Positions 1-11,559 of a stretch of 64,000 nt of DNA are shown here, in pieces. The stretch lies in assembly GCF_027409185.1 (NCBI RefSeq), contig NC_084471.1:8214535-8278534 (forward strand), in the 5' to 3' direction. Origin of the DNA: Cynocephalus volans (taxonomy: Eukaryota > Chordata > Mammalia > Dermoptera > Cynocephalidae). Made by a program: the position numbers and the translations under genes. How positions within the stretch are numbered: the first letter of the stretch is position 1; every line of letters starts with the position of its first letter. Under the pieces are notes generated by a model, which was not told the DNA's origin, made no database searches, and saw only the letters and a list, made by a program, of their open reading frames with translations.

Positions 1-19
1 CTCTCCCTCCTTCCCACCT

Positions 20-150
20 TGTGAAATGGGTGCTATTATTACCCTTGTCTTATGGATGAGGAAGCAGGCACAGAGAAGTTAAATAAACCTGCTCAGCATC
101 ACCCTGCCTGTTTTGAGTAGTGGATCTGGGAGTTGAGCCTACACAGTCTG
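20..150. repeat. MIR-type SINE fragment
   Basis: The stretch has the usual MIR core: a run describing a drop in base composition around 'gatgaggaagcaggcacagagaagtta', followed by a segment resembling the conserved MIR tail. It lies in the POLDIP3 intron upstream of the first exon in the window. The family call is by eye and the boundaries are approximate. Nothing else recognisable is present up to the exon at 1035. Confidence 0.5.
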
Positions 151-1034
151 GCTCCCAGGGCCACTTGTGTAACCATAGCTGTCCTGGCTCTTGAGACTCA
201 GAAAGTGGCTTGAGGAATGTGGATCCAGCATGGGGAGCATCCCCTCACTCCCAAGACTTTGAGAGGCCTGGTGACTTGATCCTGACCTGTGCTCTGGTCT
301 GCCTCTGGCTGCTGCATTCCTCCTTTCTCCTTGGGTCAGTGCCTGTAACACTGCCCTAAATCAGCAAGACCCCCTGCCACTTATGCTTCGTGCATCTTTC
401 CTCAGACATATTAGTACAAGGGAGTTTATATATCCAAGGGACTACATCCCCAGTTGGGGGTGGGGTATTGTTTCTGGTGGTTTGCATGTGCCAGATTAGC
501 CAGAATGTCCCTGACAGTCTTGGAGCTGATGAGGCCAGGCTACATGTGATGCCTGTACGTGGCCAGAGCAGGGACCAAAAAGCTGGGAGTTCTGGGTTGT
601 CTTAAGAGTGGGTTCCTATGCCCAGCCAGCCTGGAGCTGATCAGCCCATTTTGCTAGAAGCATATCTAGGAATGAACTTCACCTCAAGCTTTCGGCTTTC
701 AAACCAGCCCCAAATTGTAGGGTTTTTAGAAAGTTTAAATGGGGTGAGTGAGTTTCCAGGTTAGGACTGTGTGGATGCTTTCTGCCAAGAGCTTCCGACA
801 CTGTGGAAAGTGACTTCCATGAACACATGTTTGGGTTGTGTGTTTTTCTCCCCTCCCGCCCCTTACCAGTGGGATGTCACTGGCAGCCAGCAGCCTTTTT
901 GGCTCCAGACCGCTTATGGGTTTGCGGAGCTGGGAGACATCGAGGGTTCATATATCCATCTAGTTGTCAGCCACTGTTCTTCAGAAGAGTGCAGGTCTCT
1001 GGCTTCTCAGATTCCTTTCTGCCTCTTTGTTTAG

Positions 1035-4000
1035 GCTGGGCTCAGCAGTTCCAAGCTCTCCATGTCCAAGGCCCTCCCTCTCACCAAAGTGGTTCAGAAT
1101 GATGTATATACAGCTCCTGCTCTTCCCTCCTCTGTTCGAACAAAAGCCTTGACCAACATGTCCCGGACACTAGTGAACAAGGAGGAACCCCCCAAAGAGC
1201 TGCCACCTGCTGAGGTGAGGTGGAGGTGACCACAAGTTGAGTCAGCCTGTGTGGGGTGGGCAGTGTGCTGTATATTCCCCACTGGGCCCTCACAACACCC
1301 CCGTACCACCTCCATTCTACATATGAGCAAACCACGACCCAGGGACCTGCCCTCAAAGAGCTTGCAGGCTAGTGGGGACAACAGACCACCAGAGAAATGG
1401 CTGTGTCTGGTGATAATGGTAGAGGTTCTCCCAGGAGAGAGCTGCTGGGAGCACTGAGGAAGGAGCATCTCATTCCACTCAGGAAGTCAGGGAGGCTATG
1501 AGGAGAAAGTGCCGTTTGAGCTGGGTAGATCTTGAAGCATGAGTAGCATTGCAAGCCAAGGCCCAGGAGCCTGAGGCCTACATATGTGGGGAATGATGAG
1601 AGGGTCTGTTCCTTTAGCATAGGGTGATTGGGGTGTGATGGACATTGAGATCCACGGGGCCCAATTGTGACAGGCTACCGTGGGGGTTTCCTCTGGGCCT
1701 TCCTGGTGGTGTGCCTGGAGTGATTTCTGCTGTGTGAGTGCGTGACAGCTCTCTGACTTTTGGTAACACTCTTTTCTGTGTGGCAGCCTGTCCTCAGCCC
1801 TTTGGAAGGCACCAAGATGACTGTGAATAACCTGCACCCTCGAGTCACTGAGGAAGACATCGTTGTAAGTACTTTAGCCTGCCAGAACTTCAAATCTCAA
1901 ACCACTTCTGTGGCAGAGGTCCCCAAGACCCCCCCAGGTTTGAAGATTTGCTGGGCCTCAGCATAGAGTTGTACTCAGGGCAAAGATTTTTTTTTTTTTT
2001 TTTTTTTTTAACAGCAAAAGGATTCAAAGCAAAATCAGCAAAGGGGAAAGACTCATGGGACAAAGTGGGGGGAACCAGGTACAAGTTTCCAGTGTCCTCT
2101 CCCAGTGGATGTGCTTGATTCCCCCAGCAACAAGTGACGACACGTGCAACCAGAGAAGCTCATTAAAGACTCAGTGCCCAGAGATTTTAATAGGGACTAG
2201 TCACTTAGGCATTCTCCACGTAGCATGTGCCAAAATTCTAGATTCCCAGAAGGAAAGCAAATGTTCAGCATAAACTGTCAGCATAAGCCATATTGTTTGC
2301 ATAGGTAGGCACAGTGAGCTGCTCTGTCAGTTAGGGTGGTGGGAATCCTCTTAAAGTAAAAGTTCTTCAGCCAGGAACCAGTGTGGGGAGCAGGTCTTTC
2401 AAAGGAGAGTAGTCAGGCTGTCTGTGCTCACTCTCTTCTGCACAACTTGTAAACCAGGGCCTGCTGCGTGGCCTGAGTCTCAGGGTCAGGGGATTTCTGT
2501 GCTATAATGGGTCCTACATGGGATCCTTCAGTCCCACTGTGTTGTTACATTCATTGGTTTGTATTTTTCATGAGTCTTTTGAACTTCCTGCCTCTTTGGG
2601 AGTTTAGGAGTTCACATAAGGATTCCAAGGTAAAAGGAATGAGATGGAAGGGTGATATCTGGTGGTTGACCACTCTGGATTGCTTTCCTGATCCATCCTT
2701 TCCCACCCATGGCAGTCATGGGCAAAACCTGTCAGGTTCCTGGTGAAGCAACTAGGACTTCCTTTTCAGCCTCATTTTCACTCAGGCAAAAATGCCATTA
2801 GTTTAGAAATCTAGGCACTCGTTGAACTGTCAGATCACAAAGTTAATACAACTAGAGACTCCAGCCTCTCCCTGCAGTTGAGTCCTGGGTTCTGTAACAG
2901 CCCACACTGGCCACCGCATTTGTTACTAGTCTTAATTGTGAAACACACAAGTGCTGTGTGACTGATTTGAGAACTAAGCAGGCTCACCAGCATGTCCCTT
3001 CTTCAGTAGGCACAGTGCACTGAATAGTGCACAAGAATGGAAATTGTAGACTACTTTGTGTTATACTTGACAAGTTATAAAGAATTGAAGCATTCTTTTT
3101 CTGATTACACAAGTAATAATAGCTATCATTTATTAAGCACTTACTATATGCTTGGCAGTTTGTAATTAATGGTCTTTTTTTTTTGGCAGCTGGCCGTTAT
3201 GGGGAGCCGAACCCTTGATCTTGATCAGTAACTGAGATTACACCTAGTATTTAGTTCCATATGTTGGGTTTTTTCCCCCTTTATCATTAAAAACAAATTA
3301 TTTTTAGGACCTTTTCAGAAGACTCTCTTTGCCCTCACAACCTTATGAAAAACCAGTTGCAGGTGAAGAAATGGCTTGAGTGCTAGTCAGCCTCTCTTGT
3401 TTGTCTCCACAGTTTGTTCCCTTTCTGGCCTCAGACACCTTGTCTATAAAATGAGGAAGGCATTGGAGCTAATGATGATAACGTGTACAAAGCACTGCAT
3501 TAAAAAAATTATCTCAGGGCCGACCTCGTGGCGCACTCGGGAGGGTGCGGTGCTGGGAGCGCAGCAGTGCTCCCACCGCGGGTTCGGATCCTATATAAGG
3601 ATGGCCGGGGCGCTCACTGGCTAAGCCTGGTGCGGCCGGTCACAAAAAGCCAAAACAAACAAACAAACAAACAAAAATCTCAGTTGAGCTTTTTTTTTTT
3701 TTAAAAAAGATGACCAGTAAGGGGATCTTAACCCTTGACTTGGTGCTGTCAGCACCATGCTCTCCCAAGTGAGCTAACCAGCTTTTTTTTAAAAGACTGG
3801 TAAAGGGATCTGAACCCATGGTCTTGGTGTTATTAGCACCACACTCTCCCAAGTGAGCCAAGGGCTGGCCCTTCTCAGTTGAGCTTTTCAATGACCCTGA
3901 GAGGTAGGTAAGACTGGTCCTTATTTTCAGAAGAGGAAACAGCCCCAGGGAAGTTAAGTAACTTGCTGGAGATCACACAGTTGATAGGAAGCAGAGCCCC

Positions 4001-7000
4001 AGGGATCACACTGGGTCTGTTTGACTTAGAGTGACCAACTCTCCCAATTTTGCCAGGGACTCTTTTGGTTTTAGCACTCAAAGTCATGTCTTGGGAATCC
4101 TCTCAATGCAACCAAATCAGGACTGTTGGTCACCCTAGGTAAAACTCCAGAATTTGTATTTCTAACAGATTCCCAGGTGACATATTAGCGACTGTCTTTC
4201 TTTGATGAGCCTACACTTTGATCCTCATGACAGAGCTTTCAGAAAACTTTCATAGCTGTTATCTTTGTTGAGGAGGTGGGCATTGAGGTGGGAGGACTTT
4301 GGCACTGACTGGCTGGGAGTTCACAGGTGCTCTAAGGCTTGTAAGCCCAGACTCATTTCTCACTGCCAGCATGGGTTGTCCTTTATCTGGTCCTGTGTTG
4401 TTGAGGCCTGCGAGTTTCTCAAGAACACCACCCAAAGTGGAGTCTTCCTGAAATCTTGGGCACAGGGCATATTTAGTCACAGTGCAGCCACCAGCTACCC
4501 CAGAGCCCTCGGAGTATGTGAATGTCAGGCAGTCAGAAATTCTCCCCTCAACTCTTCTTTGCAGGAGCTTTTTTGTGTGTGTGGAGCCCTCAAGCGGGCC
4601 CGGCTGGTCCATCCTGGGGTAGCGGAGGTGGTCTTTGTGAAGAAGGACGATGCCATCACTGCATATAAGAAATATAACAACAGGTGTCTGGATGGTAAGT
4701 TAGAAGCAGCCCCCTTACCCTCCTGCTCCTCTCTCAGCTTGCTGTCAGGCAGCAGGTCTTCCAGGGCAAGCCTTCTTCTGAGATGGGTGGAAGGACATCC
4801 TGGTACAATCACCTCTCTGGGGCCTACTGTGCACCAGGGACAGGCAGGGATGTTCAGTCTCTGAGTAGTGCTGAGCTGGGGGTTCCATAGGGTCCTGGAT
4901 TTTCACTCAGCCCTTGAATTTAAGTCCAGCAAGAAGGGAAACATCATTTTTCCATGGATGGTTCTCTCTCAAGAGGTCTTGCCAGGGAAGCCAAGAGCCA
5001 TAGCCGCCTCCTTCCAAATGTTGGACTTCTTTCTTCTAGGACATAGGTTCCTCAAAGGCCTTGACTAATTGTTGGCACCTGGGTGAGCTTTACTCCTACT
5101 GAATAAACTACTGATTTCATTGAATTCAGATTCACATTAATCATCTAAGGGTAGACTGTGGAGAGGAACCCTGTCTGCCATGCTTCTTCTTTTCCACTCG
5201 TTTGTTCTTTCAGTGTTTATCGAGTACCTACTATGGACCAAGGCCCTGTGCTAGAAGTGGAGAAGCAGAGACTAATAAAACATAGTCAGTGGGGTTCTGG
5301 TTTGCACTTCCCTGATGGGTAATGATGTTGAGCTTCTTTATTTTGTGTATCTTCTTTGGAGAAATGTCTAGTCAGTCTTTGCCTACTTTTTAATTGGGTT
5401 ATTTTAAATTATTGAGTTGTAAAAGTTATTTATTCTTGATTTAAGTCCCTTATCAGGTAAATTATTTACCAATATTTTCTTATTCTGTAGGCTTTTTTCA
5501 CTTTTCTTTTTTAATATATGCATTTACAGCTATAAATTTTCTTCTAAGCATTGTTTTAACTGCATTCTATAAGTTTTGGTATATTGTGTCTTCATTTTTA
5601 TTCATCTTTAAGTAATTTTTCTTGTGATTTCTTCTTTGACTCATTGGTTACTTAAGATGGTTTTGTTTAATTTCCATATATTCATAAATTTCCCAGATTT
5701 TCTTCTGTTACATGAATGTTTAAGGAGAATATATATTATTCTGTTGTTGGGTAAAGTGTTTTATAGATGTTGTTATGTCTGGTTGGTTTATAGTGTTGTT
5801 CAAGTCTTCTGTTTCATTGTTGATCTTCTGCCTGATTTTTCTATTGACTATTGAAAGTGAAATGTTGAAATCTTCAACTATATTGTTTAATTGTCTACTA
5901 CTACTATCACTTCTGTTAGTTTTTACTTTGTGTATTTGAGGCACTGTTTTTAGTTGTATATATGTTAGTAATTGTTTTTTTCCTGATGAATTGACCCTTT
6001 GATTAATTTTAAATCTCCCACTTTATCTCTAGTAACATTTTTGTTTTGAAGTCTATTTTGTCTCAAATTAGTATAGTTAATTTAGCTTTCTTAGGGTTGC
6101 TGTTCAGTAGTATATCTTTTTCCATCCATTTACTTTCAACCTTTTGTATCTTTGAATGTAAAATGTGTCTCTTATAGACAGCATATAGTTGGGTCTTCTT
6201 TTTTTTTAATCTAGTCTGACAGTCTCTGCCTTTTGATTGGGTTGTTTAATCCATTCACATTTAATGTTATCATTGATCATTGGGTTTTGTCTGCCATTTT
6301 ACTTATTGTTCCTCTTTTGTAGTTTTCTTTTGCATTACATTAATATTTTCTAGCATATCATTTTAATTCCTTTAATGAGTTTGAGTCATTTTCTTAGTGG
6401 TTGCTCAAGGGTTTACAGTATATGTTGTAATTTATCATATCTGTTTCAGATCAATACTAACAATTCCATTAAGATATAGAAATGTTATTCCTCTATAGCA
6501 CTTTTCCTTCTTCCCCTTTTTTTGTGCTATTGCTATTATACAGAACACATCTTACAGACAGTGGGAGTGCAGTCCTTATAGCAGTTAATCCTTCATGGAC
6601 AGAGCGGAAGTCTTGTACTTAAACTTATGAATCCTCTTTTCACTGAATGTCATAGCATAAACATTTTCCCTACTCCTTTCTTCATAAACAAGTGTAGATG
6701 GCTTCACACTGGTTTCACCCTCACTTCCACACACATCCTCTCCTGTATGAAGCAAGGTTTGTTGCTACTTTGCTGCTCTGTGCTGTCATTGCTGAGGTTT
6801 CCTCACACCCTGGGATTTTCTCAGTGTCTGGGCTTGGCTGAAACCTGGCAGCCCCGTCCCCTTCTGTGGAGCCAGAGCTACCAATGGTGGGGTGTTCTGA
6901 CCCTCGGTGAAGGAGATAGCAGCCCTTGTCCTTTTGTGTGAGGAGCTGAGGTCTCATGGCAGAGCCTTTTATTTCTTTGGTTTTTCAGGACAGCCAATGA

Positions 7001-8261
7001 AGTGCAACCTTCACGTGAATGGGAATGTTATCACCTCAGACCAGCCCATCCTGCTGTAAGTTCCAAAGGCAGGGGTGCTGGGGATGGGGCGGAGCTTTTC
7101 TTTTTGTTTACTCTGCATGGTCATCTCTTTTTATTCTGAGGTGTAAATTACCTGCATCACAGCTTTCCTCCATACTCCATTCCATTTCATCTGTTCTGAT
7201 AGCAACTTGTCAATTAGGGTGCTTAAAATTGAACAAAGTGGTTTGTCTGGTCATTTCTCCAGAGGTTGACCCTATAGGGGTTAGCATCATGACCTTGTTC
7301 TCAGCCTTATAATTTAGAAACATCTGAGAGGAGAGTGGAGAGCAGGCCGTTCATGTGCCTGTCGGTACAACTGTGTGTGCATCACCCCAGTAAACAAACT
7401 CCACTTTCTTGTGATTGACTCCAATGGGTACAGTGCCAGGCACTACCCTCATTTTGTCACACACACCTTGGCATACGTGCCTGGCCCAGGACTGAGGACT
7501 TTTTTGGAGCCTGAGGTGCATAAAATCTGGCAGGACATCATTTTCTGTGTAAGAAGGCCAATACCCAGGGAGGAGGTTAGACTTGTGCATGTGGGTGGGA
7601 TAGTGCAGGACAGGCCTGAAACAGACTGTGAGATTTAGAGAGATTAGGATTTGAACCCTGGGTAATGAATTATGTCATTTGCACAAGTTTCTGAAACTGT
7701 CTTCCAGGAATAAATTGTGTTCTAAAAATGTGTCTTAGGGTTTTATGACCTAAGTTTGGGAACCATTGAGCTAAACAGAATTAAATCAATGTTTTTAATT
7801 TAGGACTTCTTAGATTGTGTAATACACTTACGTGTGTTACCTACCTTCCAGGAGGGACATGCAGTGTTTCCTAAACTTAAAATGCCAGAACATAGAAGGT
7901 TGCCTCTCAGTTTTCTCATCAGTAAATAAGAAAAATGACAGATTTGCTACCAGGTGGAATGAGATAAAGGGGTGTGGAAAGGATTGTGCTCAGTGTGCAG
8001 CTCATAGCAGGCACTCAGTGAAGGTGGCCCCTCCTCATGTAGGGAAACTGACGAGGATGTTACCTCTTCTCTGCTGTCCACAGGCGGCTGAGTGACAGCC
8101 CCTCAGTGAAAAAGGAGAGTGAGCTGCCTCGCAGGGTAAATTCTGTCTCCTCATCCAACCCTCCTGCTGAAGTGGACCCTGACACCATCCTGAAGGCACT
8201 CTTCAAGTCCTCAGGGGCCTCTGTGACCACACAGCCCACAGAATTCAAAATCAAACTTTGA
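1035..8261 (+). CDS. POLDIP3: POLDIP3 (SKAR/PDIP46), last five coding exons
   Basis: Coding exons are 1035-1214, 1787-1864, 4565-4694, 6989-7055 and 8084-8261 (TGA at 8259-8261). All are bounded by AG acceptors and GT donors and join in phase (180+78+130+67+178 nt), giving the C-terminal 210 residues of a protein of about 421 residues. The product is known as DNA polymerase delta-interacting protein 3. It is a nuclear, exon-junction-associated RNA-binding adaptor that recruits S6K1 to newly spliced mRNA and works with the TREX export machinery. The RRM is split over exons two to four, with an RNP2-like MTVNNLHP and an RNP1-like GVAEVVFVKK. The tail ends in TEFKIKL. The translation matches the remembered human protein almost residue for residue, with no frameshift or stop. 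The 5' exons lie outside the window. The large intron from 1865 to 4564 and the one from 4695 to 6988 hold SINE, MIR and L1 insertions. Confidence 0.96.
3175..3240 (-). repeat. CYN-like tRNA-derived SINE fragment
   Basis: A T-run followed by 'ggcagctggccgttatgggg' and 'gaacccttgatc' is the antisense 3' part of the tRNA-derived SINE seen many times in the window. The 5' half is missing. It lies in a POLDIP3 intron. Confidence 0.6.
3518..3677 (+). repeat. CYN-like dimeric SINE with (CAAA)n tail
   Basis: Two tRNA-related units sit head to tail. The first runs from 'ggccgacctcgtggcgcact' to 'gggttcggatcc', and the second begins 'ggccggggcgctcactggct'. The tail is (CAAA)n. A short direct repeat tctcag flanks it at 3512-3517 and 3678-3683. 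The GC-rich variant of the first unit differs from the other copies here. Confidence 0.8.
3694..3872 (-). repeat. CYN-like dimeric SINE, antisense, with exact target duplication
   Basis: This is an antisense dimer: a poly-T start, a 'gatgaccagtaaggggatct' unit, then a second T-led unit ending 'gtgagccaagggctggccc'. The 16-bp direct repeat tctcagttgagctttt flanks it exactly at 3678-3693 and 3873-3888. The left duplication abuts the 3' tail of the neighbouring sense SINE, so two copies landed at essentially the same site, inside an older MIR-like stretch (about 3890-4010). Confidence 0.85.
5285..6590 (-). repeat. old L1 fragment, antisense
   Basis: The T-rich strand reads as the complement of L1 ORF2. 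It includes the complement of the conserved 3' ORF2/3'UTR section ('ttgcacttccctgatgggta') and then endonuclease-region-like sequence. All frames are broken. It occupies the POLDIP3 intron before the fourth coding exon in the window. Confidence 0.6.
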
Positions 8262-10402
8262 GCAGAGGAGCAAGGCAGCCAGAAGCAGGGGCAGAGGGGG
8301 GGCTCTGTTTCCCAAGGCAAAGCTTGTGACCAGTGGGTTCATCGGACTGGAGACCCTGAGCGTGGGAAGGGTCACTGGGGGTGGAGAGCTTCCTCACTGG
8401 ATGGGACCCGCCTTTCTTTGTTGTGTTCCACCCTGTGCTCTTCTGTATGTTAACATTTCCTGTAGTATGTTTCTTCTCCCCTCTGCCTCCTCACTAAGGT
8501 AGGTTTGTGTTTCTCAGAGTGTGCCTCCCCAACCTCAGCCCCAAGCTGATTTCTTATCTGGAAATGGTGCACTAAATTCTCTAGGTGGCTTTCTTGTAGA
8601 CCCATGGGATGCAGGGCAGGAGCTCTTTGAAGGATACTGCTTTTTCCAGGGGCTTAGAGGTTGCCTTACCTTTCTGTTCTTTAAGCTTTTTCAAACAAAG
8701 CAGAGAATGGAAACCCCTGTCATCCTAATGGGAGCCAGGTCAGCTTGAGAGCTGTGCCACTCACCCAGTTGGCCAGTGGATATGGCCTGGGTGGGGAATC
8801 AGGTGGCAGGCCTCTAGTCCTCATACCACAGTTGGCTCCAGGCCTGACCAGAGGTCTGGAGTGTGCCTAGCATCAAGGACAGGGTGATGTTGCTTCTCTG
8901 CTAGGAAGAGTATACCCCTAGCTCTTGGATTGGAGGGCTCATGCTGTCTCAGGCAACCCAGAGTAAATTCCAAGTCCACATTTCCCTTTTTCCTTGAGAT
9001 GTGCTGAATGCCCCACCCACTTCTCTTGGTCTTCTGGGTGTCACTGCTGGGAGGGGTTTGCGTTGTTAGCCCTCCCAGTCCTCACCTAGCATGGCACTTA
9101 TCACACACTAGTTTTGGTGCAAATGCCAGCTCTCTACTAGTTGGGCTTTTCAAAGGCTCTGCCTCCCATTCTGTAACACTGTGGGTTGGGGGGGGGTTAT
9201 TTGAATGAGCAATGTTGGCTTACGCTTGGCTCTTCCTTTGGCCTCAGTCGTCTACAGTGGACTATAGTCAGGGATGCCAGAAGACATATATTCAGCTGCC
9301 ACCAAAGGGCACTGTCCCCACTACCATGAATGACCCATTTATGACTAGAGAGATACTTTCCTTCTGTGACAACGGGGGTGATGGAGGGTGGGAGTGAGGA
9401 GGCAGGCAAGGGATTGGGGCAGCCCTACTAGGCAAGCTGGTGGGCTATTTCCCCAACATGGTCCAGGAAGTTGGGGTAAAACTATAGAACCCAGGAGCAG
9501 TCCCCGAATAACAGGGCAGCATTGCTCCTGGTGTCATTCAGCAGTCCCCAGCTGGTTGTTTGGGACTGTAAAGGGAATCCAGGGTGGCAGAGCTGGAGCA
9601 AGTTGGAGAGCAGGATTCTGGGAGGTCTGCAAAATCAGTAGCAAATGCTGTGAAAGGCACAAGCCTAGGGATTAAAAGGAACCTAAGACACTCAAGAGTT
9701 GCTTGAGGCTAGCCCAGTGAAGAAAAACCTAGAAGCTCATGTTTCCACAGAGTTAAATCTGTCAAGCAGGAAGGACCCAAAATTAGAACCCAACCTCAGT
9801 CCTCTAGCTCTAAGGTTGCCCAAGTTGGTGCTCTGCTCTCCAGTTCTTCAAAGAGTGCTGCTTTTGTTCTCTTACCCCATTTGGATGGGTACATACTGAT
9901 TTCTCTTTAGCAGCTGGAAGACATTCCTCCTACACTTTATTCTTCCTGGCCCAGGAGAGCACCAGAAGGCAATAGGAACTGATTTCTTGGGTACTGGGAA
10001 CAATCATCACTGCTTGGTCTCTGCTTAGAGTAGGGATGGTAAATATCCTGCCTGCGTGGCTTTGCCCTCCCCTCCCCCCTTATTTCCAAGCCAGGTGTGT
10101 TCTGGTTATCACAAAGGTTTATTGAGTCCAGCTGCAGCCACCTGGCCATCTGGACCTCATCCTCTGGATGTCCATATGGTACATTGAGGTGAGGAGAGGA
10201 TTTATTTGCCACCCCTGCTCTACACAATGTCATCTTGGGAAACAGGGAAGAGAATGTGGTGGGTCAATCCTTGTGTCCTCCTCTACCTCCCCTCCCCCAC
10301 ATTACTTATCTGTGTCTCTTGTTCAGAAGGAGAGGAAGAGGCATTGAGGGAGGTGACTATGTATTACTTACCATTTCTGAATAAATGTTTGTTATTCCTA
10401 CT
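8262..10402 (+). other. POLDIP3: POLDIP3 3' untranslated region
   Basis: This is non-coding, repeat-poor sequence running from the stop codon to the first good polyadenylation signal. Its length of about 2.1 kb fits the long 3'UTR known for this gene. No open frame of note and no strong repeat similarity was seen. Confidence 0.75.
10380..10385 (+). promoter_or_regulatory. POLDIP3: POLDIP3 polyadenylation signal AATAAA
   Basis: A canonical AATAAA is followed within 25 bases by a T/G-rich stretch. It is the only good signal between the stop codon and the SINE at 10421. Cleavage is expected near 10400. Confidence 0.75.
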
Positions 10403-10420
10403 TATGAGCTGTCATTTCTT

Positions 10421-10519
10421 TTTTTTTTTTTTTTTGAGGTTGGCCAGTATGGGAATCAGAACCTGTGACCTTGGTGTTACAAGGCTGCACTGTAACAAAC
10501 TGAGCTAACCAACCAGCCT
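10421..10519 (-). repeat. CYN-like monomeric SINE, antisense
   Basis: A T-run, 'ggttggccagtatgggaatc' and 'aactgagctaaccaaccagc' make a monomer in antisense. The target duplication gagct(g/a)tcatttctt is at 10406-10420 and 10520-10534. It was inserted about 20 bases past the POLDIP3 polyadenylation site region. Confidence 0.85.
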
Positions 10520-10540
10520 GAGCTATCATTTCTTAAAAGT

Positions 10541-11420
10541 TTGTGCCAAGTGGCCTTAGTGGGACGTGGTACTAGAAAATGGAAATTTGCTTCTGCTTTA
10601 CTGCTCACCATCATGATCTTGGGACATTTACTCACAAGACTTGCTCAGTCTCTGCAGCTGAGAGAATGTGAGCATAAATGTCTATGGAAGTATAGGCAGA
10701 TTGACTCAGTATCTCTTGGGCCTAAAGTGCCTTGCTGGGTATTAAGCACGGTCTGCTTCAGCAAAGAGTTAATGAACTGTTCATAGGGAACAAGGGAGCC
10801 AGACGAATGGCATTCACCTTGGTTTAAAGAAGTTACTCTCATGGGTGTAATTCACCTCTTAAGTGAACTATGCATTAGAAAAGGAGAAATTATTGTTACT
10901 TATGGTTTTATTGTATTAAAAGTGGATTGGAACTACTTATCCCTATCCCTCCCACTAAGTACACCTAGACTTTTTTCCTGGTGGCTGGCTGGGACAGGAT
11001 CAAGCCCTGGACTTCATGTTATCAACAGCAAACATAAGACTGAAAGGTGGAGAGAAGGCAGATTGGCTGAGGACCTCAGGACCGAAAGAATGACTAGCAT
11101 TGAGTTCCCTGGGTTTTCTTTTTGCTTCACATATCTTAAAAGTGGTGCTGGAGAAGCCAGCAACCTGGAAGTGCCAACAGATACAGATGGGGAAAAAAAA
11201 AAAAAAAAAAAAAAAAAAACCTAGGAAAAGTATTTTCTCTCTAGTAAAGGACCAGGAAAGAGGTAGCTTAGCAAGACTGAAAAAAGTCCATCCAAACACC
11301 ATGGAAAAAGTTGCAGCTGCACCTTCACCAGCCACGGCCAAGTCAGAAGCCTAGACTTCCCTCCTCCCTAGGCTGTATTGGTTGCACACTAAAACCATGC
11401 TGGTGTGGTGTCAGAGAAAG
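10541..11420. other. intergenic sequence without a recognised gene
   Basis: No gene recognised. The stretch contains an uninterrupted A-tract of about 30 bases near 11190-11219. Short open frames here show no family resemblance. Confidence 0.5.
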
Positions 11421-11559
11421 CTGAGTAGGTGTCAGTGGAGACCACTTGAGAGATGAGGCACACCAGCCCCTCCCAGCCAGGGCATTAGCAGAGACTAGGG
11501 ATGATGGAACTCACTCCCACTTAGCAGTAATAAGGAGACCCTCCCATGTTAGGTGTAGG

